A stretch of 32,675 nucleotides of DNA from DAOUCV01 sp034432095 (GCA_034432095.1 DAOUCV010000084.1:1-32675), one strand, 5' to 3'. Positions 7,485 through 15,936 are shown, numbered from the stretch's first letter. The notes: generated from the sequence alone by a model not told the origin. Numbers and translations are program-made.

Positions 7485-8156
7485 TCAGGACATCCTTCGG
7501 GAAATATCTCGAAGCCTTTTTATTGCTTCATCGGTTCCAATTTTATCAGCATTTAACTCCTCACATATGCTTTCTATCTCTTTCAGGTATTCCTCAAGCT
7601 GTTTTATTTGCTCGCGGTCTATCGGCAATGATAGTAGTGGCTCGATAACTTTCCGATAACGCTCAAAGCTGATTTCCTCGGTAGTCTTTTTAGCCTCTAC
7701 TTTAGCCTTCTCGCGGGCTATCATTTCGGCATATTTCCTGGCTTGCTCTGCTGCTTCCTGGATTGTCTTTGCTTCTTGGGCCTCCAGTTTAGCCTTTTTT
7801 CTGGCGGCGATCAGGGCTTCTTTCTTGGCCTGTTTTTCTGCCTCTTTGGCCTTTCTGGCCTCTTCCGCCTCCAGTTTAGCCTTTTTTCTGGCGGCGATCA
7901 GGGCTTCTTTCTTAGCCTGTTTTTCTGCCTCTTTGGCCTTTCTGGCCTCTTCCGCCTCCAGTTTAGCCTTTTTTCTGGCGGCGATCAGGGCTTCTTTCTT
8001 AGCCTGTTTTTCCGCCTCTTTGGCCTTTCTGGCTTTCTGGGCTTTTCGGAGTCTTAGTATTACCGGGCGGCGCCTGACTATCGGGTAGTTGCACCACTGG
8101 CAGTTGTCGCCGCTGGTTTTTTGACCGCAGTTGGGGCATCTAATCATTTTGGCCAT
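7485..8156 (-). CDS. Zinc-ribbon protein with Lys/Glu/Ala coiled-coil repeats, function unknown
   Basis: 223 residues. The N-terminus carries CPNCGQ...CQWCNYP, a four-Cys zinc ribbon (about residues 8-22). Residues ~35-145 are a highly charged helix built from three nearly identical 29-residue units (KEAEKQAKKEALIAARKKAK core) plus a diverged fourth. The C-terminal ~60 residues are a separate helical segment. No signal or membrane segment is visible. The gene follows radC with no gap (TAA directly before ATG). I do not recognise a family; the composition suggests a long single helix or coiled coil. Repeat number may vary between strains. Confidence 0.75.
   Translation of the reverse strand: MAKMIRCPNCGQKTSGDNCQWCNYPIVRRRPVILRLRKAQKARKAKEAEKQAKKEALIAARKKAKLEAEEARKAKEAEKQAKKEALIAARKKAKLEAEEARKAKEAEKQAKKEALIAARKKAKLEAQEAKTIQEAAEQARKYAEMIAREKAKVEAKKTTEEISFERYRKVIEPLLSLPIDREQIKQLEEYLKEIESICEELNADKIGTDEAIKRLRDISRRMS
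7781..8041. repeat. Three tandem 87-bp coding repeats
   Basis: Units at 7781-7867, 7868-7954 and 7955-8041 are nearly identical at DNA level, with only scattered substitutions (for example cttggcctg versus cttagcctg). Each encodes 29 residues in the coiled-coil protein. The low divergence points to recent unequal crossover or slippage. Confidence 0.9.
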
Positions 8157-8846
8157 TTAAAACAGCCCTTCCCTTTTCAGGCTGACATAATTATTATCGC
8201 CGATGACGATATGGTCTAGGACCTCTACGCCAACAACTTCGCCCGTCTGGGCTAATCTTTTGGTTAATTTTATATCGTCTTCTGAAGGCTCGGGAACACC
8301 TGAGGGATGATTGTGCACAAAAATAACTGAGGCAGCACTGGCCGATATTGCCTCTTTGAATACTTCCCTGGGGTGAACGATACTGCTGTCCAGGCTACCG
8401 ATGGAAATCTCCGAGATTTTTATAAGCTGACCCCTGGTATCCAGTAAAAGCGCCAGAAAATGCTCCTTCCTTTTCCCTCTCAGTTTTCCTCTTACCAAGC
8501 TTACCACTTCATCAGGGGTCTTAACCCCCGGTCTTTTACTGAGCTCGGCATAACCCTCAAGGCGGTTAGCCAGCTCAAAAGCCGCCTTAATCTGGGACGC
8601 CTTGGCTAGACCAATCCCTTTTACCTGGGATAGCTCTTCTACCGAGGCGTTTGCCATTCCTTTAATGCTACCAAACTGGCTTAGTAGCCTCTGTGCTGTC
8701 ACCATTACCGACTCACCGGCGATGCCACGCCCCAGAATCAAAGCTAAAATCTCCTGCGCTGATAGGGCTTCGGCTCCGAACTTTTGTAGCCTCTCTCTGG
8801 GTCGCTCAGAAAGAGGTAAATCGTGAATGGTAAACGACTTCTTCAC
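8157..8846 (-). CDS. radC: RadC/JAB-domain protein
   Basis: RadC-family proteins combine an N-terminal helix-hairpin-helix region with a C-terminal JAB/MPN metalloprotease-like domain; despite the name their DNA-repair role is unsettled. Here the HhH segment VKGIGLAKASQIKAA and the JAB signature HNHPSG (about residues 178-183) with downstream Ser/Asp (PEPSEDD) are intact. The long open frame begins further upstream (8957) but there it only shadows the peptidase gene. I choose GTG at 8846, which yields VKKSFTIHDLPLSERPRERL, the usual RadC start, with GGAG about 8 nt upstream. Length is 229 residues, normal for the family. It overlaps the upstream peptidase gene by 41 bp. Confidence 0.93.
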   Translation of the reverse strand: MKKSFTIHDLPLSERPRERLQKFGAEALSAQEILALILGRGIAGESVMVTAQRLLSQFGSIKGMANASVEELSQVKGIGLAKASQIKAAFELANRLEGYAELSKRPGVKTPDEVVSLVRGKLRGKRKEHFLALLLDTRGQLIKISEISIGSLDSSIVHPREVFKEAISASAASVIFVHNHPSGVPEPSEDDIKLTKRLAQTGEVVGVEVLDHIVIGDNNYVSLKREGLF

Positions 8847-9972
8847 TAGCTCCGCTCCGGTGTGCGCCTTTTTGATACTGCTTGGCGATGTAGTCCCGCC
8901 ATAGAGTGTCCAGGCCATCCATATCAAAGCCATAGACCCTTTCCAGGGCTCCATCATAGCTACTACCCTCGCTAAAGGCAGTCAACAGCTCAAGCATCTT
9001 GCCCTGCCCATAACTGGTGATGAGGAACTCAACCAGACTGTAACTCTCAGCATAGGAAAGAATGGCTTGGCTGGAGTAAGCCGAGAAGGGGCTTGATAAG
9101 CTACGCACCGAGATTAGACGGTTTTCCTCCACCGCCTTCTTGAGATGATCGGCAAATCCGACGCCAAGAACCCCTTCGGTATACATTGCCAGACCTTCAT
9201 CAAGCCAGGTAGGCAGGTCGGTATAGGGATTAAAGGTCATCTGGTGAACGACGAGGTGGGTCAGCTCATGGGCAATTGACCTCTCACCCCATGAGAGGTT
9301 ATTCGGGCTTATACCAATAGCGATAATACCGTATCCAGCAAAGGCTACTCCGCCCGTCCACTCTGTGGGGAAAATCATCGCACCCTGCAAATCCTCGCTA
9401 TTGGCATAGATATACATTTTGACCGGCTTCTTTAAGTAGGCGCCCGTCTCTTCAGTCAGCCGAGCCAGCGCCTGCTGGGCGGCTGACATTAGCTCCTCAG
9501 CAAAGGACTGTTTCCCCTCGTACCAGTATATGGTTATCTTCCCTTCGGTTAAGCTCCGCCAGGGATAGCGGTTATCATCAAAGTGGACTGTCTCTGGAGC
9601 GGTCTGTATTTTCTCACCGTCAGCATTTTCTACCACCCACCAGTATTCCAGACTGGAGCCAGGGGGTAACCCGCCCATTTTCCTCATATCTAAAGCCCCG
9701 CGAACGCTAACAGTACTATCGGGCGCAAACTCAATATAGACCTCACTGGTTACCTGGGCAAAGCTTTCTCGGTCAACAGAGTAGCAGAAGCGAATGTCAG
9801 TAATATCTACATCGCTCTCGGCTGACATACTGAAGTCAAGATTATAGGGGAACTCTACCAGAACCGAGCTGCGCAGGACTCTCAGCCCGCCCTGGGCTTG
9901 AACCAAAGCCGGGGCAAATACAACCAGGAACAGGGCAACAGTTAAGGCGAAGATACTGGCTTTCTTAATCAC
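8806..9972 (-). CDS. Secreted or membrane-anchored gluzincin metallopeptidase (peptidase MA-like)
   Basis: 388 residues with a clear N-terminal signal (charged KK followed by a ~20-residue hydrophobic stretch ending near AQA/G28), so it is exported. HELTH at 235-239 and Glu259 in the following DEG form the zinc site typical of gluzincins of the MA-like type. An N-terminal beta-rich region (about 30-140) precedes the catalytic domain. The gene starts with GTG overlapping the prfB stop codon (GTGA), so translation is probably coupled to release factor 2. Its 3' end overlaps radC. The natural substrate is unknown. Confidence 0.85.
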   Translation of the reverse strand: MIKKASIFALTVALFLVVFAPALVQAQGGLRVLRSSVLVEFPYNLDFSMSAESDVDITDIRFCYSVDRESFAQVTSEVYIEFAPDSTVSVRGALDMRKMGGLPPGSSLEYWWVVENADGEKIQTAPETVHFDDNRYPWRSLTEGKITIYWYEGKQSFAEELMSAAQQALARLTEETGAYLKKPVKMYIYANSEDLQGAMIFPTEWTGGVAFAGYGIIAIGISPNNLSWGERSIAHELTHLVVHQMTFNPYTDLPTWLDEGLAMYTEGVLGVGFADHLKKAVEENRLISVRSLSSPFSAYSSQAILSYAESYSLVEFLITSYGQGKMLELLTAFSEGSSYDGALERVYGFDMDGLDTLWRDYIAKQYQKGAHRSGASEEVVYHSRFTSF

Positions 9973-11067
9973 CTTTCTTTACCTACCATAGACCTGAGGT
10001 AAGCGGTAATAAAACCATCTAAATCTCCATCCAGTACTGCGTCAGTATCACTGGTCTGATAATTTGTTCTGTGGTCTTTTACCATTTTATAGGGATGGAG
10101 GACATAACTTCTAATCTGGTTGCCCCAGCCCACCGCAATGCGCTCTCCCTTAAGTTTAGCTCGTTCTTCAGCTCTCTTAGCCAATTCTAAATTGAGCAGG
10201 CGAGACCGAAGGATCTTGAGGGCGGTCTCTTTGTTCTGGTGCTGGGAACGCTCACTCTGACAGGTAGCCACCAGTTTGGTCGGCAGGTGAGTTATTCGGA
10301 CGGCACTGCTTGTCTTCTGCATATGCTGTCCGCCTGGACCACTTGACCTGAATACATCCACCCTCAGGTCGTCCGGGTCTATCTTCACATCAATATCGGC
10401 TTCAGCTTCAGGTAAAACCTCTACCAGAACAAAGGAGGTATGCCTGGCGTGGTCGGCGTCAAAGGGAGAAAGGCGAACCAGCCGATGGACACCGTGCTCT
10501 GATTTTAAGTAGCCGAAGGCATGGTCACCACTGACCCCGATAGTGACACTCTTTATCCCCGCTTCGTCCCCGGGCGAGATATCCAGTACCTCAGCCTTAT
10601 AGCCGCGGCGCTCAGCCCAGCGGAGGTACATTCTCATGAGCATCTCCACCCAGTCCTGGGATTCGGTACCTCCAGCTCCGGCGTGAATACTCAGGATGGC
10701 ATTCCTGGCGTCATACTCACCGCTGAAAGCCATCTCTAACTCGAGAGCATCGAGGCGGGAGGCTACCGCTTCTATTTCGGAGTTAATTTCTTCTCTAAAT
10801 GAGACGTCCTCTTTCGCTAGGGGCAGACTTTCCGTAATATCAGCCACCTTCTTCTCCAGACCTCGCCATTCTTCAACCACCTTTTTATGCTCGGCTAACT
10901 GGCGCATAACGCTCTGAGCTTTAGCCTGCTCCGACCAGAAGTCCGGCTGAGCCGATTGTTTCTCCAACTCAGCAATTGCCTCTTCTCTAGCCGCAATATC
11001 AAAGATGCACCAGCGCCATGGAGATTCTGCTCCGCAAGTCTCTTAATTTATCCCCCAGTTCCTGCAC
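9969..11067 (-). CDS. prfB: Peptide chain release factor 2 with programmed +1 frameshift
   Basis: RF2 terminates at UAA and UGA. Translation starts at GTG 11067, with AAGGAGG at 11074-11080, and reads 22 codons (VQELGDKLRDLRSRIS...VHL) to an in-frame TGA at 10999-11001. Skipping one base at CTT-TGA-T restores the frame (DIAAREEAIAELEKQ...) to the stop at 9969, for a total of 365 residues, the standard RF2 length. The frame open from 10967 starts with TTG inside the gene and is not the real start. GGQ (in SSGPGGQHMQK) and the RF2-specific SPF tripeptide (VRLSPFDADH) are present. A GGTG three bases before CTT could act as the stimulatory SD-like element, though it is weaker than AGGGGG of E. 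coli. Autoregulation by RF2 level is expected. Confidence 0.96.
10999..11004 (-). promoter_or_regulatory. prfB programmed frameshift site (CTT TGA)
   Basis: On the minus strand CTT TGA is followed by T. Codon 22 is CTT and codon 23 is the in-frame TGA. This is the conserved RF2 slip site; the fourth base is U (UGAU) instead of the common UGAC. Confidence 0.93.
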
Positions 11068-11105
11068 TAATTGCCTCCTTATCTCCACAGCATAGAAACA
11101 ACTAG

Positions 11106-11825
11106 CTAAAATAGTTTACCTTGATGGCTAGCCTCGGATGCCACGCTTCCCTTTTCTGGTCTTACGTTTCCTTCGGCTACGATATGAGCCAGGCGAGTAG
11201 GCTCGGGCAAACGGTAACCACGACAGCACTTCATCACCCAGTAAATAGCAGTTTGAAGGTCAATTTTATGACCTATAGAAACATAAACGGGCTTCGTTCC
11301 AGGTTTGGTTCGCAGAGCCGCTCCTATCGTCTCACCCTTATCTCTTATCTCGGCATAGCTACCCGGCTCAACTCCGGGTTCTTCATGGCTGCCGCAGAGC
11401 AGGGATTTAGCACAGCCAATTGTTGGAGTATCTAAAAAAAGCCCCAGGTGAGAAGCGAGACCAAACCGTCGGGGGTGGGCAATCCCTTGTCCATCAACCA
11501 GAACCAGGTCAGGAGTGACGCTGAGTCTCTCACAGGCAGCCAGCGTAAGCGGTGACTCCCTGAAGGACAAAAGACCCGGAATGTAAGGAAAATCAAGCCT
11601 GCCTTTGACTACTTGCGTTTCCATCACCTTAAGTTCAGGGTAGCTTAAGACAACTACCGTCCCGGTAGCCATTTCCTGTGTTTTGCCGGCTGAGATATCC
11701 ACGCCAGCGATAAAGTGAGGAGCGATAAGCTCGCTATTTCTGGAGACCTGTGCCGCCAGACGATACTGTAGCGCGACCGCCTGAGAAGGGCTGAGCTGCC
11801 AGGTGTGTAAACTCTTTACCTTCAT
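11106..11825 (-). CDS. nfi: Endonuclease V (deoxyinosine 3' endonuclease)
   Basis: Endonuclease V cuts the second phosphodiester bond 3' of deoxyinosine and starts repair of deaminated adenine. The catalytic acidic triad is visible: D43 in AGVDISAG, E90 in LSFRESP, and D111 in VLVDGQGIAHPRR. These match the conserved positions of bacterial enzymes. Length is 239 residues, slightly above the usual ~225. Gly-Gln in VDGQG replaces the more usual VDGHG or VDGNG variants, which I regard as tolerated. It is transcribed away from rpsP across a ~90-bp divergent region and lies ~40 bp before prfB on the same strand. Confidence 0.93.
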   Translation of the reverse strand: MKVKSLHTWQLSPSQAVALQYRLAAQVSRNSELIAPHFIAGVDISAGKTQEMATGTVVVLSYPELKVMETQVVKGRLDFPYIPGLLSFRESPLTLAACERLSVTPDLVLVDGQGIAHPRRFGLASHLGLFLDTPTIGCAKSLLCGSHEEPGVEPGSYAEIRDKGETIGAALRTKPGTKPVYVSIGHKIDLQTAIYWVMKCCRGYRLPEPTRLAHIVAEGNVRPEKGSVASEASHQGKLF

Positions 11826-11873
11826 AATCCGATTATAGCTACTAACAAGTCTTTTGACAACCCGTAAATGCTA

Positions 11874-11903
11874 TTGACAGACGACTATTTAATGGCGCAT
11901 AAT
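11874..11903 (+). promoter_or_regulatory. rpsP promoter, giving a nearly leaderless mRNA
   Basis: TTGACA at 11874-11879, 18-bp spacer, CATAAT at 11898-11903: the same architecture as the promoter at 3899. Initiation 6-7 bp downstream falls at about 11910, only ~7 nt before ATG 11917, and no Shine-Dalgarno sequence is present. Confidence 0.6.
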
Positions 11904-11916
11904 ATCCTAAAAGAAA

Positions 11917-12186
11917 ATGGTGAAAATCAGGTTAAGGCGAGGCGGAGCCAAAAACAGGCCAAGTTACCGGCTAGTAGTAGCCGATTCCCGCGCTCCTCGT
12001 GATGGGGCATTCATCAGCGTTATCGGGCATTATAATCCCTTGACTGAGCCGGAGACGGTAGTTATAGATGAAGAGGAGGCTTTAAAGTGGCTCAGACGGG
12101 GAGCCCAGCCAACAGCAACAGCTAACAGACTTTTGTCAAAGGCAGGCATCATAGAAAAGTTCAAAACAATCAAGGAGAAAACATGA
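11917..12186 (+). CDS. rpsP: 30S ribosomal protein S16
   Basis: 89 residues starting MVKIRLRRGGAKNRPSYRLV, the universal S16 N-terminus (KIRLxRxGxKxxPxYRIVV), with the conserved IGHYNPLT segment. It binds 16S rRNA in small-subunit assembly. There is no Shine-Dalgarno sequence before ATG; the promoter lies so close that translation is probably leaderless. The stop overlaps the start of khpA (ATGA), as in the common rpsP-khpA-rimM-trmD-rplS operon, but rimM and trmD do not follow here. Confidence 0.97.
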   Translation: MVKIRLRRGGAKNRPSYRLVVADSRAPRDGAFISVIGHYNPLTEPETVVIDEEEALKWLRRGAQPTATANRLLSKAGIIEKFKTIKEKT

Positions 12187-12410
12187 AAGAGCTAGTAGAG
12201 TACATTGCCAGATCAATTGTGAACTCACCTGATGACGTTGTGGTGACTGAGGAACAAACGGAACAGGGCATAACACTTAAACTGAAGGTTGCCGACGACG
12301 ATAAAGGTAGGGTTATTGGTAAGCAAGGCCGAATAGCCGAGGCCATGCGTACCCTGGTCAGGGTAAAAGCCGCTAAGGCGGGCACCAGAGCCACTCTGGA
12401 GATTACCTAA
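12183..12410 (+). CDS. khpA: KH-domain RNA-binding protein KhpA (YlqC family)
   Basis: 75 residues: a single type II KH domain with the GxxG-type RNA-binding loop VIGKQGRIAEAMR near residues 40-52. In other bacteria KhpA acts with KhpB in post-transcriptional and cell-envelope regulation. The ATG overlaps the rpsP stop (ATGA), and the rpsP-khpA pairing is the classical context. The operon is truncated relative to the usual order because rimM is not downstream. Confidence 0.93.
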   Translation: MKELVEYIARSIVNSPDDVVVTEEQTEQGITLKLKVADDDKGRVIGKQGRIAEAMRTLVRVKAAKAGTRATLEIT

Positions 12411-12568
12411 GCATACCCCAAGGTAACCAAAAGCATATAGAATAGCCACAAAGGGCCAGTCTGACGAAATAGGTCTGAGCTAGCCTATTGTTGAGAGGAC
12501 CGGAAGGTTCAAGTCTAGGGCAATCAGCGGGGGAAGCCGGTACTTCGCCGGACAATTGGAGGTTATTA
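12411..12568 (+). other. Untranslated leader between khpA and the PQQ-repeat gene
   Basis: 158 bp with no open frame of note. Several short hairpins can be drawn: AATAGG/CCTATT, GGACC-GGAA-GGTTC with a GNRA tetraloop, and GAAG/CTTC next to the ribosome site. GGAGG at 12558-12562 serves the downstream ATG. I do not recognise a known riboswitch. Confidence 0.35.
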
Positions 12569-13990
12569 ATGGGTTCTGCTTCTGAAACTGAGCGGTGGGT
12601 TATATGTCCCGTGTGTCATAAAAGCAATCCAGCCGGGACCCGCTTCTGTCAACACTGTTGGGGAGCAGTAATCCCTCAAGATATTGCCGTAACCACTGAG
12701 GAGCTCAGGGAATTAACCAGACGCCGGGAAGCCTACCTGAAGCGCAAAAAGAGAATCAAGCTGGCGTCGGCAGTTGGCCTCCCGTTGCTGGCCGTTCTGG
12801 CTATTGTCTACCTCATTCTATACAATTTCACGGACACTATATTTAAGCCGCCCGAGGAAATAAACTCCAATTCTCCCCCCGGCGAATGGACAATGTTTCG
12901 GCATGATTTGGCTCACTCGGGCAGTGCTGAACCGGGCGGTCCTTTACCTCAAGGCGTATTGAAATGGGTCTTCTCTACGGGCGCTCCTATTCACTCGTCG
13001 CCGGCGGTAGCTAATGGAGTGGTCTACTTTGGCTCTCAAGACTATAAGCTCTATGCTCTGGATGCTGAGAGTGGGGCGAAACGGTGGGAATACAAGACCG
13101 GCAGTTGGGTTGAATCCTCACCGACGATAGCCAGTGGAATAGTCTATTTTGGTTCAAATGACGGCCAGTTATACGCCCTTGATGCCCGCAGCGGCGAAAA
13201 GCTCTGGGATTTCAAGACCCGCTATCCGGTGAGGTCTTCTGCGGCGGTAGCTAATGGAGTGGTCTACTTTGGTTCTGACGACTATTATCTCTATGCTGTA
13301 GACGCTAAAGAGGGGGTGGAACTCTGGCGCTACGATACCAGAAGTCCCGCGTCATCTTCCCCCGCGGTAGCCAACGGCATTGTCTATACTGGGGGTGGAA
13401 GTGGCTTCTCCTACGCGCTTAATTGTCTGAATGGCCAGCGCCGCCTTCGCTTTAAGACCCACTATGCTGTTTTCTCTTCTCCGGTAGTAAGCGGGACGAC
13501 TGTCTATTTCGTCCTTGATAATGGTTTCCTATATGCGGTCGATGGTATGGCACGGACCTGGCTTCAGGAGCATGAATTCAGACCCGTTTGGGCGCAACTA
13601 TGGGCAATGCTTCCGTGGATACCACCACCTCCAGTTCAGTCCGGCTTCTTATGGTCGCTCAGGCTGGGCGCAGGAGAAACTTCTTCCCCCGTGCTCGCAG
13701 GCGATACCCTGTACGTAGGCTGCGATAGTAAACTACTGGCTGTAGACCTAGTGAACCATAAAGTGCGCTGGGAATTCAAAACCGGGGGCACAGTAAGGTC
13801 CACCCCGGCGGTGTCAGGCTCGGCCGTCTTTGTGGGCAGTGAAGATGGCAGGCTGTATGCTGTAGATGCTACCAGTGGCACAAAGCTCTGGGACTTCCCC
13901 ACCGGGGGTAAGATTACTTCATCCCCGGCCGTGGCTAATGGGGTGGTCTACGTGGGCTCGCATGACGGTAAGCTGTATGCTATAGAATAA
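12569..13990 (+). CDS. Membrane-anchored zinc-ribbon protein with PQQ-type beta-propeller
   Basis: 473 residues. The open frame extends upstream to 12488, but ATG 12569 has GGAGG six bases before it and is followed directly by the first domain, so it is preferred. Domains in order: a four-Cys zinc ribbon (CPVC...CQHCWG, about 12-31), a charged linker, one transmembrane helix (about 65-87), then an extracytoplasmic propeller of repeated ~40-residue blades with the pattern SSPAVANGVVYFGS-D-LYALDA-SG-LW. At least seven such blades are visible. This resembles BamB/PQQ-like WD40-type folds; PQQ cofactor binding is not implied. Type II topology with the propeller outside is inferred. Role unknown, perhaps scaffolding or ligand binding. 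Confidence 0.85.
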   Translation: MGSASETERWVICPVCHKSNPAGTRFCQHCWGAVIPQDIAVTTEELRELTRRREAYLKRKKRIKLASAVGLPLLAVLAIVYLILYNFTDTIFKPPEEINSNSPPGEWTMFRHDLAHSGSAEPGGPLPQGVLKWVFSTGAPIHSSPAVANGVVYFGSQDYKLYALDAESGAKRWEYKTGSWVESSPTIASGIVYFGSNDGQLYALDARSGEKLWDFKTRYPVRSSAAVANGVVYFGSDDYYLYAVDAKEGVELWRYDTRSPASSSPAVANGIVYTGGGSGFSYALNCLNGQRRLRFKTHYAVFSSPVVSGTTVYFVLDNGFLYAVDGMARTWLQEHEFRPVWAQLWAMLPWIPPPPVQSGFLWSLRLGAGETSSPVLAGDTLYVGCDSKLLAVDLVNHKVRWEFKTGGTVRSTPAVSGSAVFVGSEDGRLYAVDATSGTKLWDFPTGGKITSSPAVANGVVYVGSHDGKLYAIE

Positions 13991-14027
13991 TCCACGCTAG
14001 GTAATGAGGTTGCTCAGCTTAAAGGAA

Positions 14028-14049
14028 AGTGGCTAAGTAAGCCGCTTTT
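14028..14049 (+). terminator. Likely terminator after the PQQ-repeat gene
   Basis: AGTGGCT (14028-14034) pairs with AGCCGCT (14040-14046), one G-T pair, five-base loop, then a short T run (14046-14049). It lies between the convergent PQQ-repeat gene and atpC. Confidence 0.5.
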
Positions 14050-14068
14050 GGTCAGTTACCGTTCCCAA

Positions 14069-14503
14069 TTAAATGGTTCTGGGTGCCTGCCCTGTTCTTC
14101 TCCTTCTTTTCTCCGCTACCTTGAGGCGAGCTAGGGCACGGCGTAGCGCCGCTTCCGCCCCCGCCACGTCAACATTGGGGGCGCGCTGACTGAGCCTTTC
14201 CTCGGCACGCCGCTTGGCCGCTTCCGCTCTCGCCAGGTCAATCTCGTCATCCCTCTCGGCGGTATCAGCCAGAACGATAACCCGGTCTGGCCGCACCTCA
14301 AGAAAGCCACCGGAGATAGCCATAGAGACCTCCTCTCCCCCCTTCCTCACCAGTAGCTCGCCTGCCTGTAGTGTGGTCATCAAGGGTGCGTGGTGAGGCA
14401 GAATCCCCAGTTGACCTTCAACACCCGGGGCAACAATTACATCCACTTCATCGGAATAAACCACCCGCTCAGCAGTAACAATATCAAGTTTGATTCCAGG
14501 CAT
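14069..14503 (-). CDS. atpC: ATP synthase epsilon subunit
   Basis: 144 residues. The N-terminal beta-sandwich is typical (KLDIVTAERVVYSDEVDVIV, GQLGILPHHAPLMTTL), followed by the C-terminal two-helix arm (about 90-144) that can inhibit ATP hydrolysis. The last gene of the operon, it starts 4 bp after the atpD stop codon. The C-terminal tail is unusually rich in Arg and Lys (AEKRRRRTGQAPR). Confidence 0.96.
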   Translation of the reverse strand: MPGIKLDIVTAERVVYSDEVDVIVAPGVEGQLGILPHHAPLMTTLQAGELLVRKGGEEVSMAISGGFLEVRPDRVIVLADTAERDDEIDLARAEAAKRRAEERLSQRAPNVDVAGAEAALRRALARLKVAEKRRRRTGQAPRTI

Positions 14504-14507
14504 TACT

Positions 14508-15902
14508 CTACACCCTCAGCTTCTTCGCCTGCTCGACCGCTTCCTCTATTGTCCCTACCATATAAAAAGCTTGCTCCGGCAAGTCGTCATGCTTGCCTTC
14601 CAGAATCTCCTTAAAGCCGCGTACCGTCTCCTCTATTGGCACATACCGTCCCTGTCTACCGGTAAAGACTTCAGTGACAAACATCGGTTGAGACAGGAAT
14701 CTCTGTATTTTACGGGCGCGGGCTACGGTGAGCTTGTCTTCATCACTAAGCTCTTCAATACCCAGGATGGCGATTACATCCTGAAGGTCTTTGTAGCGTT
14801 GTAGCACCTGCTGGACTCCGCGAGCTACCCGGAAATGCTCCTCACCCACAATATTAGGGTCAAGTATTCTGGAGGTTGAGGTCAGCGGGTCGACCGCCGG
14901 GTATAAGCCCTGCTCAGCGATAGACCTCTCCAGGGCAATAACCGCATCAAGGTGGCCAAAGGTAGTGACTACTCCCGGGTCGGTATAATCGTCAGCCGGC
15001 ACATAGACTGCCTGAAAGGAGGTTATTGAGCCCTTACTGGTGGAGGTAATTCTTTCCTCCAGTTCGCCAACCTCGGTAGCCAGGGTAGGCTGATAACCCA
15101 CCGCCGATGGCATACGCCCCAGCAGGGCTGATACCTCCATACCGGCTAAGGTATAGCGGTAGATATTGTCAATAAATAGCAAGACGTCCTGATGCTCAAC
15201 ATCACGGAAGTATTCCGCCATCGTCAGTCCGGTCAGCCCCACGCGCAGGCGAACCGCCGGTGGTTCGTTCATCTGACCAAAGACAAGGACTGTCTTGTCA
15301 ATTACCCCCGACTCTTTCATTTCATACCACAGGTCATTACCCTCTCGGGACCTTTCCCCTATCCCGGCAAAGACTGAGAAACCACCGTGCTCGGTGGCAA
15401 TATTGCGGATGAGCTCCATAATAATCACGGTCTTTCCTACTCCGGCACCGCCATAGGCACCTATCTTACCGCCTTTAGTAAAGGGGGTGATCAGGTCAAT
15501 AACCTTAAGACCGGTCTCCAGCACCTCGGTAGTCGTTTGCTGTTCCTCGAGTTTGGGTGGTGGGCGGTGGATTGGCCACCGCTCCTCAGCTTTGACCTCA
15601 CCGAGGTTATCCAAGGGCTCGCCCAGAACATTGAATAGCCTGCCCAGGGTGGCCCTACCTACCGGCACACTAAGTGGTGCGCCGGTGTCTATAGCTTCAG
15701 CGCCCCGCTGAAGCCCCTCCGTCGGTGATAGTGCCAGACACCGTACCCAGTTGTTGCCGATATGCTCCTGGACTTCAAGCACCATCTTAGTGCCATCTCC
15801 GGGTATCTCAATGGCATTAAAAAGCTTGGGCAGTTCATCAGGTGGAAATTCTATGTCAACTACTGTCCCGATTACCTGAACCACTTTGCCTTTTGCCATC
15901 AT
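14508..15902 (-). CDS. atpD: ATP synthase beta subunit
   Basis: 464 residues, the standard length. Walker A GGAGVGKT is at 151-158, followed by the conserved catalytic segments GERSREGNDLW and LLFIDNIYRYT, and the hinge-region DELSEEDK is replaced by EELSDEDK. This is the catalytic nucleotide-binding subunit of F1. It lies between atpG and atpC in the normal order. Its last base is 4 bp from the atpC start. Confidence 0.98.
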   Translation of the reverse strand: MMAKGKVVQVIGTVVDIEFPPDELPKLFNAIEIPGDGTKMVLEVQEHIGNNWVRCLALSPTEGLQRGAEAIDTGAPLSVPVGRATLGRLFNVLGEPLDNLGEVKAEERWPIHRPPPKLEEQQTTTEVLETGLKVIDLITPFTKGGKIGAYGGAGVGKTVIIMELIRNIATEHGGFSVFAGIGERSREGNDLWYEMKESGVIDKTVLVFGQMNEPPAVRLRVGLTGLTMAEYFRDVEHQDVLLFIDNIYRYTLAGMEVSALLGRMPSAVGYQPTLATEVGELEERITSTSKGSITSFQAVYVPADDYTDPGVVTTFGHLDAVIALERSIAEQGLYPAVDPLTSTSRILDPNIVGEEHFRVARGVQQVLQRYKDLQDVIAILGIEELSDEDKLTVARARKIQRFLSQPMFVTEVFTGRQGRYVPIEETVRGFKEILEGKHDDLPEQAFYMVGTIEEAVEQAKKLRV

Positions 15903-15936
15903 TATCTCCTTACCAGTATTAGGTTAATAAACTCTC

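Noticed and set aside
7781..8041. Direct repeats as a CRISPR array
   Set aside because: Repeats are contiguous 87-bp units without spacers and in frame with a protein.
7743..8088. Long antisense frames rich in Phe/Leu or Ala/Phe opposite the coiled-coil repeats
   Set aside because: Artefacts of the Lys/Glu/Ala-rich repeats read on the other strand; no ribosome site or family.
8847..8957. N-terminal extension of RadC
   Set aside because: Extra 37 residues only mirror the overlapping peptidase gene in another frame; the RadC family begins at the GTG 8846 position with a ribosome site.
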